This document shows, in pieces, positions 1-8,532 of a stretch of DNA of 64,000 bases. A program made the translations under genes and the position numbers. The stretch spans positions 248,001-312,000 of the forward strand of contig CAKUZW010000001.1 in assembly GCA_934718135.1 (NCBI GenBank). The letters run 5' to 3'. Source of the stretch: an uncultured Candidatus Melainabacteria bacterium. GTDB taxonomy: Bacteria > Cyanobacteriota > Vampirovibrionia > Gastranaerophilales > Gastranaerophilaceae. Numbering within the stretch: position 1 is the stretch's first letter; each line of letters begins with the position of its first letter. Under the pieces are notes generated by a model. That model was not told the origin of the DNA. It did not search any database and was given only the letters and a program-made list of their open reading frames with translations.

Positions 1-1
1 T

Positions 2-103
2 TGGCGTAATGCTTTTACTAAACTTAATACGAGTATTGACAAAGAAATAGAACTATCTTATAATACAACATGGAAAAACGAGAACTTGATTACTCAGTTT
101 TAA
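2..103 (+). CDS. C-terminal end of an unknown protein (cut by window start)
   Basis: A frame open from the first complete codon ends at TAA 101-103 and gives 33 residues ending NENLITQF. It is rich in Lys, Asn and Glu, as a soluble tail would be. The start lies outside the window and no domain can be recognised from this fragment. Only the stop and the coding-like composition support it. Confidence 0.45.
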   Translation, partial: WRNAFTKLNTSIDKEIELSYNTTWKNENLITQF

Positions 104-165
104 ACAGGTTTTATTTTCTGCAACCTGAATAAAATATTTAAGTGCAGGTTCTTCTATAAAATGTA

Positions 166-196
166 AGTTAAGCAAGCCAAATAGGCGAACTTAACT
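166..196. promoter_or_regulatory. Two-step hairpin upstream of the 238 gene
   Basis: AGTTAAG (166-172) pairs with CTTAACT (190-196), and inside it GCC (176-178) pairs with GGC (184-186) around an AAATA loop. No T-run follows, so it does not look like an intrinsic terminator. It lies just before the ribosome-binding site of the next gene and could be a 5' UTR structure or an operator. The function is not known. Confidence 0.35.
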
Positions 197-237
197 GAAG
201 GTTGCATAAAATAAACCGGATAGAAGGATTTAGTAAG

Positions 238-780
238 ATGAAAGTAGACGCAATCGACAGTAACGACAGAAGACGCAGTTGTTTATTACCAATGGCTCAA
301 GGGGCAGGAATTGGTGCTGTTACAGGTTATGTGGCAAAATATGCTCAACCGTTAACACCACAAGAAAAAAGCGGACATTATCCAAAAGTGATTGACAGTA
401 TTAACGCTCAAGCAAAGGCTTTTGGTCCAAAAACAGAAGAATATCTTAGAAATATCAAGTCTAATAATAATATGAGTTTAGCCGAAGATACTTTTGTAAA
501 AATGTTTGACGGCTTAAAAGAAGGGGATCACGTAAGCAAAGGTACAATTAGAAGTGCATTAAAATCATTGAAAAAGCCTAGTGACATTTCTGCATTCAAA
601 AGACTTTGCAAAGAGTCAGAAGAAGTAGCTGCAAAAACAGCAAAACAATGTATTAGTGCTTACAATTTGGTGACAAAACACATTCGTCCAACTTCATTCT
701 ATGTTTTGGCAGGTGCCGTAGTTGGTGCTGTTGTTGCACTGGTTAAAGATATTTTAAAAACAGATGTAAAACATAGTTAA
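238..780 (+). CDS. Hypothetical protein with hydrophobic C-terminal segment
   Basis: I do not recognise this 180-residue protein. ATG 238 is preferred over the upstream TTG 202 because a GAAGGA ribosome-binding site (223-228) lies 9 bases before it. The N-terminus has a Gly/Ala-rich stretch (GAGIGAVTGYVAKYA). The middle is charged and helical. A clear hydrophobic segment (VLAGAVVGAVVALV) lies close to the C-terminus, so it may be a tail-anchored or two-pass membrane protein. The gene stands alone, between a hairpin and a strong terminator. Confidence 0.6.
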   Translation: MKVDAIDSNDRRRSCLLPMAQGAGIGAVTGYVAKYAQPLTPQEKSGHYPKVIDSINAQAKAFGPKTEEYLRNIKSNNNMSLAEDTFVKMFDGLKEGDHVSKGTIRSALKSLKKPSDISAFKRLCKESEEVAAKTAKQCISAYNLVTKHIRPTSFYVLAGAVVGAVVALVKDILKTDVKHS

Positions 781-816
781 AAAGTATTTTTATTAATTGA
801 GTCTAATAAAAATAAA

Positions 817-844
817 GACAGGTTCACCACCTGTCATTTTTTTT
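817..844 (+). terminator. Intrinsic terminator after the 238-780 gene
   Basis: GACAGGT (817-823) and ACCTGTC (829-835) form a 7-bp stem around TCACC. A run of eight T (837-844) follows, giving a standard rho-independent terminator. Confidence 0.85.
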
Positions 845-864
845 ACAAAATAAGTTGTTTTTAC

Positions 865-1059
865 CTAAAAAGCACAATATTCGTTGTCAAATTCACTGTC
901 ATAACCGAAATCTGCAAATAATTTCATTCGGTTTTTTGCCATATCTTCTTGTGCCTTTTGCTCGTAATCAAGAATTTTTTGTCTTAATTCTTTGTTTTCT
1001 TTCGGAAACAATTTTAACAATTGCTTCAAATCAAACAAGCATAAACTAATTTCAGGCAT
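865..1059 (-). CDS. Small acidic hypothetical protein
   Basis: A 64-residue protein begins MPEISLCLFDLKQLLK and ends in an acidic, Phe/Tyr-rich tail. It is mostly charged helix with no membrane segment or known motif. AGGAG lies 8 bases before the ATG on the minus strand, which supports this strand over the overlapping plus-strand frame. It could be a single-helix adaptor, but the function is unknown. Confidence 0.55.
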   Translation of the reverse strand: MPEISLCLFDLKQLLKLFPKENKELRQKILDYEQKAQEDMAKNRMKLFADFGYDSEFDNEYCAF

Positions 1060-1159
1060 TCTTAAATCTCCTCATATAGCTTCACATCTATATAAAAAAT
1101 TTTTGGAAGTCGAAATTGCTCAAAATAGTCCAAATATAAATTTATGTAAAGAATATATA

Positions 1160-1966
1160 CTATTTATTTAAGTTATAGTTTTCGATAAATATTGCTAAAA
1201 CACCGACAAAACCAATGGCAAACAAGCAAATTGAAATAATTTCGGCAATCGGAACGGAGGCAACATTCAGTGCACTATCAACTCGAATTTGCTCAATAAA
1301 AAATCGAATGACAGAATATAGCATTAAGTATGCAAAAAATGGTAGTCCTCTGAAATTTTTTCCGAATTTTAAATAAATTAAAAGCAAAATTCCAAACCCA
1401 AACAAATCCAAAACACTTTCATACAAAAAAGTCGGGTGGAACAATCTGTAATCACTATATATCGAAACTCTTTTGCTAATTGGGACAAATAATCCCCACT
1501 TTTGACTTGCAACCGGAAGTCCGTAAGCTTCTGAATTAAAATAATTTCCCCAACGACCGATAGCTTGACCTAAAATAGTTGTGCAAGAAAGAGCGTCAAC
1601 AATACTCATCACAGGGATTTTAAGTTTTTTAGCAATAATTGTCATGCTCAAAACACCACCTAATATTGCCCCATGGATTGATAAACCTCCCTGACGGATA
1701 TCTAAAATCTGCAGGGGATGTTGAACTAAATAATAATGCGGATTTAATAAACAAAAATACAATCTGGCACCAAGAATCCCTGCAAAAATAATATATGGAG
1801 CATACTCAATAATAACATCTTTAGGCAAATTTTTGTTTATTCTGTTGTAAATAATATTTGCACTAATCATAGCCACAAATATAGCGGTTGCCATAGTTAT
1901 TCCATACCAATAAATCGGCAATCCGAACAAATTAAACGCAACATCATTTGGAGCAGTTATAATCAT
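1160..1966 (-). CDS. lgt: Phosphatidylglycerol-prolipoprotein diacylglyceryl transferase
   Basis: Lgt transfers diacylglycerol from phosphatidylglycerol to the lipobox cysteine of prolipoproteins in the inner membrane. The 268-residue, multi-pass protein has the family motif GRWGNYFNSEAYG (137-149) and the GGLSIHGA motif (93-100). H98 and R138 correspond to the essential His and Arg of the family. Length is normal. The gene starts 6 bases after the stop of the TPR lipoprotein gene, with no strong ribosome-binding site of its own, which suggests translational coupling to that likely substrate. Confidence 0.96.
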   Translation of the reverse strand: MIITAPNDVAFNLFGLPIYWYGITMATAIFVAMISANIIYNRINKNLPKDVIIEYAPYIIFAGILGARLYFCLLNPHYYLVQHPLQILDIRQGGLSIHGAILGGVLSMTIIAKKLKIPVMSIVDALSCTTILGQAIGRWGNYFNSEAYGLPVASQKWGLFVPISKRVSIYSDYRLFHPTFLYESVLDLFGFGILLLIYLKFGKNFRGLPFFAYLMLYSVIRFFIEQIRVDSALNVASVPIAEIISICLFAIGFVGVLAIFIENYNLNK

Positions 1967-1972
1967 TTTGTT

Positions 1973-2557
1973 TTATTCCACAACAGTTTTAGGGGTTTGA
2001 GGTTCTTGGATTTTCTTGATTTGCTCTTCAACATCAGTTCTATCCTGAGCGTTAGGGCTTAATTCAAGATATTTTTCATAATTTTTAACAGCAGAATCAT
2101 AAAGTTCTGCAACTAATTTTTTCTCTTTATCAGACATTTTATATTCTTGAAGTGTATCAATTTCGTCCGCTTTTGGTGAATATAGAGAGTCATCAACATC
2201 ATTCATTCTTACTCTTCCTTGCTCCATATCGACAGCAAGGTTATTTTCAGCCGTTGCTAGTGAATAATAAACATCAGGAACATTAGATTTTATTTTCAAA
2301 GCCTTTTTATATTCTTCAACAGCATTGGTATAATCTTCTGCTTTAGTGTATGCAACAGCAAGGTTGTAATGTGTTTCAAAAATTGAAGGATCAAGATCAA
2401 TACTTGATTTCAGACGTTCAATCGCTTGGGTATAATCACCTTTTTCCATATAACTTTGAGCTTTGTTATTCAAATCTTGAACGGCTAAATTGTTGATACA
2501 AGCGGTTGATGCGACGGCAACAAATAAAATACTTGCAATTAAAAGAACCTTTTTCAT
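1973..2557 (-). CDS. TPR-repeat lipoprotein
   Basis: A 194-residue protein with a lipoprotein signal: hydrophobic residues 4-17, then the lipobox STAC with the acylated Cys at 20. Residues about 36-105 form two or three tetratricopeptide repeats (GDYTQAIERLKSSIDLDP and EDYTNAVEEYKKALKI), with another helix pair near the C-terminus. It should be anchored in the envelope and act in protein-protein contacts. lgt follows immediately. No exact family can be named. Confidence 0.85.
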   Translation of the reverse strand: MKKVLLIASILFVAVASTACINNLAVQDLNNKAQSYMEKGDYTQAIERLKSSIDLDPSIFETHYNLAVAYTKAEDYTNAVEEYKKALKIKSNVPDVYYSLATAENNLAVDMEQGRVRMNDVDDSLYSPKADEIDTLQEYKMSDKEKKLVAELYDSAVKNYEKYLELSPNAQDRTDVEEQIKKIQEPQTPKTVVE

Positions 2558-2674
2558 ATCTATCCCTCTTCTAAAACATGTTAAGCTGTTGTTAAACTAA
2601 TTATAATTTAATAATAAAAATATGGCAAATTTAATTAATTTAAGTTACAATAAAGGGGTAAAAAGGAGAATTAT

Positions 2675-2953
2675 ATGTCAGATGATAAAGTAGTAAGCCT
2701 TGGGGAAAAGAAAAAGCATCTTGAAGGCGAAAAACTACATAGCCATAATGAAGAGAATAAAAATGAAGATTTAGTATATTGCAGTTTTTGCGGACGTCCT
2801 AACACTCAAGTAATTAAAATGATACAAGGCCCTGGTGTTAATATTTGTTCTGAGTGTACGATGATTGCCGTTCAATACTTGATATTGCAAGACAGAATGC
2901 CATCTGCTGAGGCTCAACATATTTTAGACGCATTTTGGGGAAAGGCAAGATAG
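2675..2953 (+). CDS. Free-standing ClpX-type C4 zinc-finger protein
   Basis: A 92-residue protein. Residues 1-33 are charged and probably disordered; residues 34-90 match the N-terminal zinc-binding domain of ClpX. Four cysteines (C36, C39, C58, C61, as CSFCGRP and ICSECT) would bind zinc. The AAA+ ATPase part of ClpX is absent and the gene ends cleanly, so this is not a truncated clpX by frameshift. In ClpX this domain dimerises and binds adaptors and substrates. A free copy could act as an adaptor or decoy, which is inference. A good ribosome-binding site (AAGGAG) precedes the ATG. Confidence 0.85.
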   Translation: MSDDKVVSLGEKKKHLEGEKLHSHNEENKNEDLVYCSFCGRPNTQVIKMIQGPGVNICSECTMIAVQYLILQDRMPSAEAQHILDAFWGKAR

Positions 2954-2963
2954 AACAAAAGTT

Positions 2964-4565
2964 ATGACTAGCTCAAAATTCAAACAACTTAATCCTTTTG
3001 AACTAAAATCAGCTCTTACAAATTTACTATCAAAAGTAAATTCAGTACAAGATGTTCAAAATTGTGTTGCTGACTTTGAAATGTTTGAAGCCCAAAATGA
3101 CAAAACAGTTTTAACAAAACTTCTTTTTAAAGAATTAGCAAATTCAAAAGTGGAAAAAATTCCGCTGGTTTGTTTTATGCTCGAAAAATATACGCCAAAA
3201 GATGAACTTATCAATGGACTTTGGGAAACATTGAAAAATAAAAGTCTTGATAGCGAAGTAAAAATCACTATCCTAAATTTGCTTAGAGAGCTTGATGCTG
3301 ATTGGTCTTATGAGTCTTGTGAGGAAATTTTAGGCGATGATGGAGATATTCTTGACGCTAATACGAAGCAAATGCTAAATTCTGCAATTATCAATCCCGA
3401 AGTTCAAATTGATTTTATGGACTTTTTAGCATCAATAAAAGTTCAAGATAAAATTACTCTCCTGAATTCATTTGCAGAAGATTTCACTGATGATGTTTTA
3501 GCAAATATTCTAATCCCTGTTTTTGAATCCGAACCTAATAGCCCGCAAGGGATTGAAGCTCTTAAACTTTTAGGATCTACAAAATCTCAATTGGCATTAC
3601 ACGTTTTAGAAGAAATGTCAAAAGTTGCCAAAGGGGAACTTGCTCAACACATTAGAAAAAGCCTTTCTACATTGAAAATTTCAGGTATTAGAGAAGATAA
3701 TACTAAAGAATTTTATGCAAAAATTTTGTCAAACAGTAAACCTCATAAGTTTTACTTAACCTACCCTGACGGTCATGGCGATATGGCAATGATTTTCACC
3801 AGACTTACAGATGAAGAAAAAATTCGATTTGTATCTATCGTAATAAACCTTGAAACAGGAATTAAAGATTGTTTTGGATTTTTTGAAATATCTCAATTTG
3901 AATGTGACAAAATTTTAGAACGATTTTTGAGAGATGAAAAAACTGTAGACATAGCACCTGATGCGTTTAAAACAATTTTGTATAATGCAGAACTCAAAAC
4001 AATTGAGCGAAATCACAATGATTGGAAACTCCCATACGAGTACGTTTGTTGGAAAAATTTATTGATTGACATTGATTTTGATATTGAACCGATTGAGCAA
4101 ATATTGAAAGAACAAATTTTGCCAACAAAGCCGGATAATTCAATTGTTGACAAACTTGCTAAAATGAAAATTTTATCACATTGGTTTTTGGATGCTGATT
4201 ACAGTGATGAGTTTGAAAATTTAATAAAAGAACTAAAATCAACCGATAATCTTGATGAATTAGTTGCTCAAAACATTGAAAAAGTTTTTTATGAGGAAGA
4301 AAAACTTTCTTGGATAGACAAGCTTAAAATGGCAGCATTTATCAAATACTCAATAGGAAAAGATGATGAAAGCTCATTGATTTTAGGATTGACTCAGGAT
4401 GAAAATCTTATGAGCAAATTGTTTGAGAATACCTTAAAACGTAGTATTTATGAATATTTAATGACTATTAAATATAATAAAGATTTAAATACCGAAAACT
4501 TTTCACCTGACGAAATTGACGATAAAATCAAGTATATTGAAGAAAAGTGGGTGCAAAATGTATAA
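2964..4565 (+). CDS. Large alpha-helical repeat (HEAT-like) protein
   Basis: A 533-residue soluble protein made almost wholly of short amphipathic helices, with the spacing expected of HEAT/ARM-like solenoids, best seen at about 60-260. No catalytic motif, signal peptide or membrane segment is visible. It begins 10 bases after the zinc-finger gene, and its last 8 bases overlap the ruvX start, so it is embedded in the ruvX operon. The repeat call rests on helix pattern, not on a recognised family. Confidence 0.6.
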   Translation: MTSSKFKQLNPFELKSALTNLLSKVNSVQDVQNCVADFEMFEAQNDKTVLTKLLFKELANSKVEKIPLVCFMLEKYTPKDELINGLWETLKNKSLDSEVKITILNLLRELDADWSYESCEEILGDDGDILDANTKQMLNSAIINPEVQIDFMDFLASIKVQDKITLLNSFAEDFTDDVLANILIPVFESEPNSPQGIEALKLLGSTKSQLALHVLEEMSKVAKGELAQHIRKSLSTLKISGIREDNTKEFYAKILSNSKPHKFYLTYPDGHGDMAMIFTRLTDEEKIRFVSIVINLETGIKDCFGFFEISQFECDKILERFLRDEKTVDIAPDAFKTILYNAELKTIERNHNDWKLPYEYVCWKNLLIDIDFDIEPIEQILKEQILPTKPDNSIVDKLAKMKILSHWFLDADYSDEFENLIKELKSTDNLDELVAQNIEKVFYEEEKLSWIDKLKMAAFIKYSIGKDDESSLILGLTQDENLMSKLFENTLKRSIYEYLMTIKYNKDLNTENFSPDEIDDKIKYIEEKWVQNV

Positions 4566-4965
4566 AGTAATGGCTCTTGATATTGGAACAAAAAGAATTG
4601 GTATTGCACTGAGCGATTACCTTTTGATGCTATCTAACGGTCATTCTTATATTGCAAGAGAACCTGAGGATAAAGCAATTGAGACAATTTATAAAATAGC
4701 AAAAGAAAATAATGTCAAAAAAATTGTTGTCGGAATTCCTCTAAATATGGACGGAACAAAAGGATTTCAGGCTCAAAATTGTGAGGAATTTGCATCTAAA
4801 ATCGAAGGTTATGAAATAATTAAAGAGGACGAAAGACTCACATCTGACACTGCAGAAGAAAATCTTCGTAACAAAAAAATTGATTTCAGAAAAGATAAAG
4901 GATTAGTTGATATTGAAAGTGCTTGTATTATACTGGAACAATACCTTGCACGAAACGAAAAGTAA
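4558..4965 (+). CDS. ruvX: Putative pre-16S rRNA nuclease / Holliday junction resolvase YqgF
   Basis: A 135-residue RNase H-fold nuclease of the YqgF/RuvX family, of normal length. The catalytic acids are visible: D8 in ALDIGTKRIGIALSD, E92 in DERLTS (91-96), and D118 in the final helix. The VVGIPLNMDG loop is also typical. The ATG at 4558 is chosen because the family begins directly with this strand; it overlaps the end of the upstream gene. A DUF1292 gene follows, an arrangement also seen in Firmicutes (yrrK-yrzB). Confidence 0.93.
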   Translation: MYKVMALDIGTKRIGIALSDYLLMLSNGHSYIAREPEDKAIETIYKIAKENNVKKIVVGIPLNMDGTKGFQAQNCEEFASKIEGYEIIKEDERLTSDTAEENLRNKKIDFRKDKGLVDIESACIILEQYLARNEK

Positions 4966-4997
4966 AAGTCTTAAAAATAAACATAAGGAGAAAAAAA

Positions 4998-5282
4998 ATG
5001 GCAGAAGAAAATGAAAATTTAATCGAAATTACTGATGATGACGGTACAGTAATCAAATGCGAACTATATGATATAATCGAATTTGAGGACAAACAATACG
5101 CACTACTTGTTGAAGTTAACGATGAAGATGAAGAAGTTGACCCGGAAGTTGTATTGATGAAATATATTGAAGAAGGCGAAGAAAGCTACTTTGAAACAAT
5201 TGATGATGATGACGAATTTGAAAGAGTTTCAGACTATATTGAAAGTCTAAGCCCAGAAGATGATGACGAAACAGAAGAATAA
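4998..5282 (+). CDS. DUF1292 (YrzB-like) acidic protein
   Basis: A 94-residue, very acidic protein of the DUF1292 family: residues 8-60 form the beta-rich core (DDGTVIKCELYDIIEFEDKQ) and an Asp/Glu-rich tail follows. AAGGAG lies 7 bases before ATG 4998, so this start is preferred over an upstream in-frame codon. Its stop codon overlaps the ribosome-binding site of the next gene. The family function is unknown, but linkage to ruvX is conserved in other phyla. Confidence 0.85.
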   Translation: MAEENENLIEITDDDGTVIKCELYDIIEFEDKQYALLVEVNDEDEEVDPEVVLMKYIEEGEESYFETIDDDDEFERVSDYIESLSPEDDDETEE

Positions 5283-5293
5283 GGACTAATATT

Positions 5294-6643
5294 TTGTTTG
5301 AAAAATTCACTGAAAAAGCACTTAACGTAATAGTAGAAGCACAAAATATTGCGATATATGACCATTCCGACAAGGTTTTGGCAGAATATTTGCTGCTTGC
5401 AATAGTTAAAGAAACAAGAGGATTTTGTGCAAAAATATTCAAATCGTATAATGTAACTTACGAGCGATTGGCAGAAGAAATTTACCTGTCTTTGAATATC
5501 GAAGAATCGGACATGAATTCTTCAATACCTTTCAGTGATGACTGCAAACGCATTTTGCAAGAGACAATGCAACTTGCAGGCAACCAAACTGTCCACTATG
5601 AACATATTGTTCTTGCGGCAATTAATGATAAACAATCAAAAATTCCGCAATATCTTGAAAATGTCGGATTTGATATTGAAAAATCACTTCCGCTAATTCA
5701 GAAACTTGTTCAAAGAAAAGAAAAGAAAACTTTTCACCCTGAAATGGATGAAAATAAAGAGCCTGAAATCAATTTGGCAAGAGAAACAGACTCGTTATTT
5801 GATAATGAAGAATCTGCAAAAGTCTTTAAAAGGGCGGTTGCAAAGCTTTCTGCATCTAACTACGAAATTTTAGGGACAGAACAAATTATTTCATCAGTTT
5901 TGGAAGATAAAGAGTCCCCACTTGTCAAAATCTTGGCTCAATTTGGAGTGACTGAAGAACTTTTTGAAGAAAAATTATCCAAAATTCAATCTAGAAAAGC
6001 CGAATACGAAGGAAGACAAATTGTCTTTACTCCAAATGCGTTTATAGCAATGAATTTGGCACTCCAAACGGCAAAAGAATTGGGATCATCAGAGGTTCTA
6101 CCGGAGCACATGATTTTAGGTCTTTTGAAAACCAAAAAAGGTATTGCATATAATATTTTCAAAGAACTACACATCAATGATGACGATTTGGCTCATGGAA
6201 TTATCAAACCAATTGAAAAACAAATGCCTGAAACTCTTACTATTCTAAGACTTGCAAAACAAGAAGCAAGAAGAATGGGGCGTGGTGTTGTCGGAACCGA
6301 AATGATTTTACTCGGAATAATCGGAGAAGCAACCGGGGTTGGTGCAATTGTACTAAACGAATTAGAAATAAATATTCGAGATGCAAGACTGATTGTATCT
6401 CGACTCGTTGGCAGTGATAATGAGTATTCTGATGATATTGTTTATACCAAACGTGCAAAACGAATTCTCGAAACTGCTTGGGATTATGCTAAAAAAGCTA
6501 ACAAAACCAAAATTGAATCATCTGACTTGTTATGGGCAATTACGACTGAACCGGAATCCCTTGCTATGCAATCACTTGAACAACTTGGAACTGATGTCGT
6601 TGAAATTAGGGAAGGCATCAAAAAACACAGTTCAAATTTATAA
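5294..6643 (+). CDS. ATPase-less Clp N-domain repeat protein
   Basis: A 449-residue protein made only of Clp N-terminal (double Clp_N) modules. Six half-repeats are visible at about 1-70, 80-140, 168-230, 243-300, 312-370 and 385-445. The last pair resembles the ClpC N-domain most closely (LAKQEARRMGRGVVGTEMIL at 310-329, then GIIGEATGVGA). There is no Walker A motif, M-domain or D2 ATPase. The N-domain of ClpC binds substrates and adaptors, so this may compete for or present clients to ClpCP; that is inference. The start is TTG 5294, with AAGGA 8 bases upstream. Confidence 0.85.
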   Translation: MFEKFTEKALNVIVEAQNIAIYDHSDKVLAEYLLLAIVKETRGFCAKIFKSYNVTYERLAEEIYLSLNIEESDMNSSIPFSDDCKRILQETMQLAGNQTVHYEHIVLAAINDKQSKIPQYLENVGFDIEKSLPLIQKLVQRKEKKTFHPEMDENKEPEINLARETDSLFDNEESAKVFKRAVAKLSASNYEILGTEQIISSVLEDKESPLVKILAQFGVTEELFEEKLSKIQSRKAEYEGRQIVFTPNAFIAMNLALQTAKELGSSEVLPEHMILGLLKTKKGIAYNIFKELHINDDDLAHGIIKPIEKQMPETLTILRLAKQEARRMGRGVVGTEMILLGIIGEATGVGAIVLNELEINIRDARLIVSRLVGSDNEYSDDIVYTKRAKRILETAWDYAKKANKTKIESSDLLWAITTEPESLAMQSLEQLGTDVVEIREGIKKHSSNL

Positions 6644-6645
6644 TT

Positions 6646-7998
6646 ATGAATAAAATTCATCACACAATTGAATTATTCTTGAAAAAATATCAACTTGATA
6701 AACCAGAAAAGGTATATTTGTGTGCTTTTTCAGGTGGTTACGATTCAATGTGTCTGTTGAACTCTTTAAAAATAGTTGCACCTCAAAATAAAATCATTGC
6801 AATACACCTGAACCACAATTGGCGAGGAGAAGAGAGCGATTTAGAAGAACAAAATTGCAAGGATTTTTGTAATAGAATTAGGGTCGAATTTTATTGTGAA
6901 AAATTACCATCAACTGTTCCGCACACCGAAACCGCCGCAAGAGATGCACGATACAATTTTTTTGAAAAATGCAAAGAAAAATTTGAAAGTGAAATTATTT
7001 TTACGGCACACAACCAAAATGACAATGCAGAAACCCTTATTTATCGAATTTGTAAAGGCACAGGAATTCCAGGACTTTGCGGGATTGCAGAAAAACGGGG
7101 CTTTTACTACCGACCGCTTTTACACACAAAAAGAGAAGAAATTGAAAAATACTGCAAAGATTTCAATTTAAACCCTAACAATGACAGCTCTAATACTGAT
7201 ACCACCTACAAAAGAAACTTTATTCGAGCTGAAATTTTACCAAAATTACAAAAAATAAACCCAAATTCTACTGTGATGATAAATTCGCTATCAGAAGCCG
7301 CAAAAGAAGATTGCGAAATAGTAGAAGAGTATTTGAATTTAATTTTAAACAAAATCTCAATCAAAAATAAACTAAAAACTCAAGATTTTTTGCAGCTTTC
7401 TACCCCTGTACAAAAACGAATTATTTATAATATTTTTATTCAAAATAATTTGGATTACGATAGCAAAAAAATAACAAATATTTTAGAAAAAATTAAAGAA
7501 AATTCCACATCAAAATCAGGTAAAACCTGTTCTCTAACAACAAATTTATGGATTTTTGTTAATTATGATTTTATTGAAATTATCAGAAAAAAATCTCAAA
7601 ATTTTTCTAAAATTTTAATAAATAAAACAGGAAATTTTGAACAAAACGGAACTGTTTTTTCAGTGGAAAAATGTACAGAAAAACCTGAAATTTTTCCAAA
7701 AGAAAATGCAAATATCGCTTATGTAAATTTAGAAAATTTTGATTTTAATTTTGAACTTAGACCACGCCAAGAAGGAGATATAATAACGCCTTTCGGAATG
7801 AATGGAACTCAAAAAATAAAAAAATATTTGAACTCAAAAAAAATTCCAAAACATGAAAAAGAAAATCTTTTATTTTTTGCCAAAAAAAATGAAATACTAT
7901 GGGCAATTAATGTCGGATTGAGTAATAAAGTAAAGGTGACAACAAAACCAACACACAAATTGACTATAACACGAAGAGAGGATAAAAATGAATATTGA
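6646..7998 (+). CDS. tilS: tRNA(Ile)-lysidine synthetase
   Basis: TilS modifies C34 of tRNA-Ile(CAU) to lysidine, so that it reads AUA. The 450-residue protein has the PP-loop ATP-binding motif SGGYDS (29-34) near the N-terminus, the usual HNQNDNAETLIYRI segment, and a C-terminal domain. It starts 2 bases after the Clp N-domain gene and overlaps hpt by 11 bases. tilS-hpt is a widely conserved pair. The central third is very rich in AT and Lys/Asn. Confidence 0.94.
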   Translation: MNKIHHTIELFLKKYQLDKPEKVYLCAFSGGYDSMCLLNSLKIVAPQNKIIAIHLNHNWRGEESDLEEQNCKDFCNRIRVEFYCEKLPSTVPHTETAARDARYNFFEKCKEKFESEIIFTAHNQNDNAETLIYRICKGTGIPGLCGIAEKRGFYYRPLLHTKREEIEKYCKDFNLNPNNDSSNTDTTYKRNFIRAEILPKLQKINPNSTVMINSLSEAAKEDCEIVEEYLNLILNKISIKNKLKTQDFLQLSTPVQKRIIYNIFIQNNLDYDSKKITNILEKIKENSTSKSGKTCSLTTNLWIFVNYDFIEIIRKKSQNFSKILINKTGNFEQNGTVFSVEKCTEKPEIFPKENANIAYVNLENFDFNFELRPRQEGDIITPFGMNGTQKIKKYLNSKKIPKHEKENLLFFAKKNEILWAINVGLSNKVKVTTKPTHKLTITRREDKNEY

Positions 7999-8530
7999 TA
8001 TTAAAGAAAGTGATTTGAAAGTATTATTTAGCGAAGAACAACTCCAAACAAGAATAAAAGAGCTTGCTCAGGAAATGAACAAATTTTATAATGGCGAAGA
8101 AGTAATTGCCATTTGCGTTTTGAAGGGTGCAGTTATGTTTGCAGTTGATCTTGTTAAACATCTCAACATGCCACTTCAAATGGAATTTATAAGACTTTCA
8201 AGTTATGGCTCTGCGATGTCGACCTCAGGAAAAGTGAATGCTGTTGATATCAAATTACCGGATTTGAACGGCAAAAATGTTCTAATTATCGAGGATATTG
8301 TGGATACAGGACTTACCGCAAGATTTTTGACTGATTTTATGCAATGTAATTTCAATGCAAAATCAATAAAATTCTGCTCTCTTTTAGATAAAAAAATCAC
8401 ACGAAAAATTGACATCGAACCGGATTACTACGGATTTGAAGTTGATGACAAATTTGTGGTTGGTTATGGGCTTGATTATGAAGGATATTACAGAAATTTA
8501 AGGTACATCGGATACGTAGAAAAGGCTTAA
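7988..8530 (+). CDS. hpt: Hypoxanthine phosphoribosyltransferase
   Basis: A 180-residue purine salvage enzyme that makes IMP or GMP from hypoxanthine or guanine and PRPP. The PRPP loop IIEDIVDTGLT (100-110), with acidic residues E102 and D103, is intact. The flexible-loop segment RLSSYGSAMSTSG (69-81) is also present. Length is normal and the position after tilS is the common one. Confidence 0.94.
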   Translation: MNIDIKESDLKVLFSEEQLQTRIKELAQEMNKFYNGEEVIAICVLKGAVMFAVDLVKHLNMPLQMEFIRLSSYGSAMSTSGKVNAVDIKLPDLNGKNVLIIEDIVDTGLTARFLTDFMQCNFNAKSIKFCSLLDKKITRKIDIEPDYYGFEVDDKFVVGYGLDYEGYYRNLRYIGYVEKA

Positions 8531-8532
8531 TT

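Noticed and set aside
855..1049. Plus-strand frame of 64 codons over the small minus-strand gene
   Set aside because: It has no ribosome-binding site and Cys/His/Ile-rich composition, whereas the minus-strand frame has AGGAG and protein-like composition.
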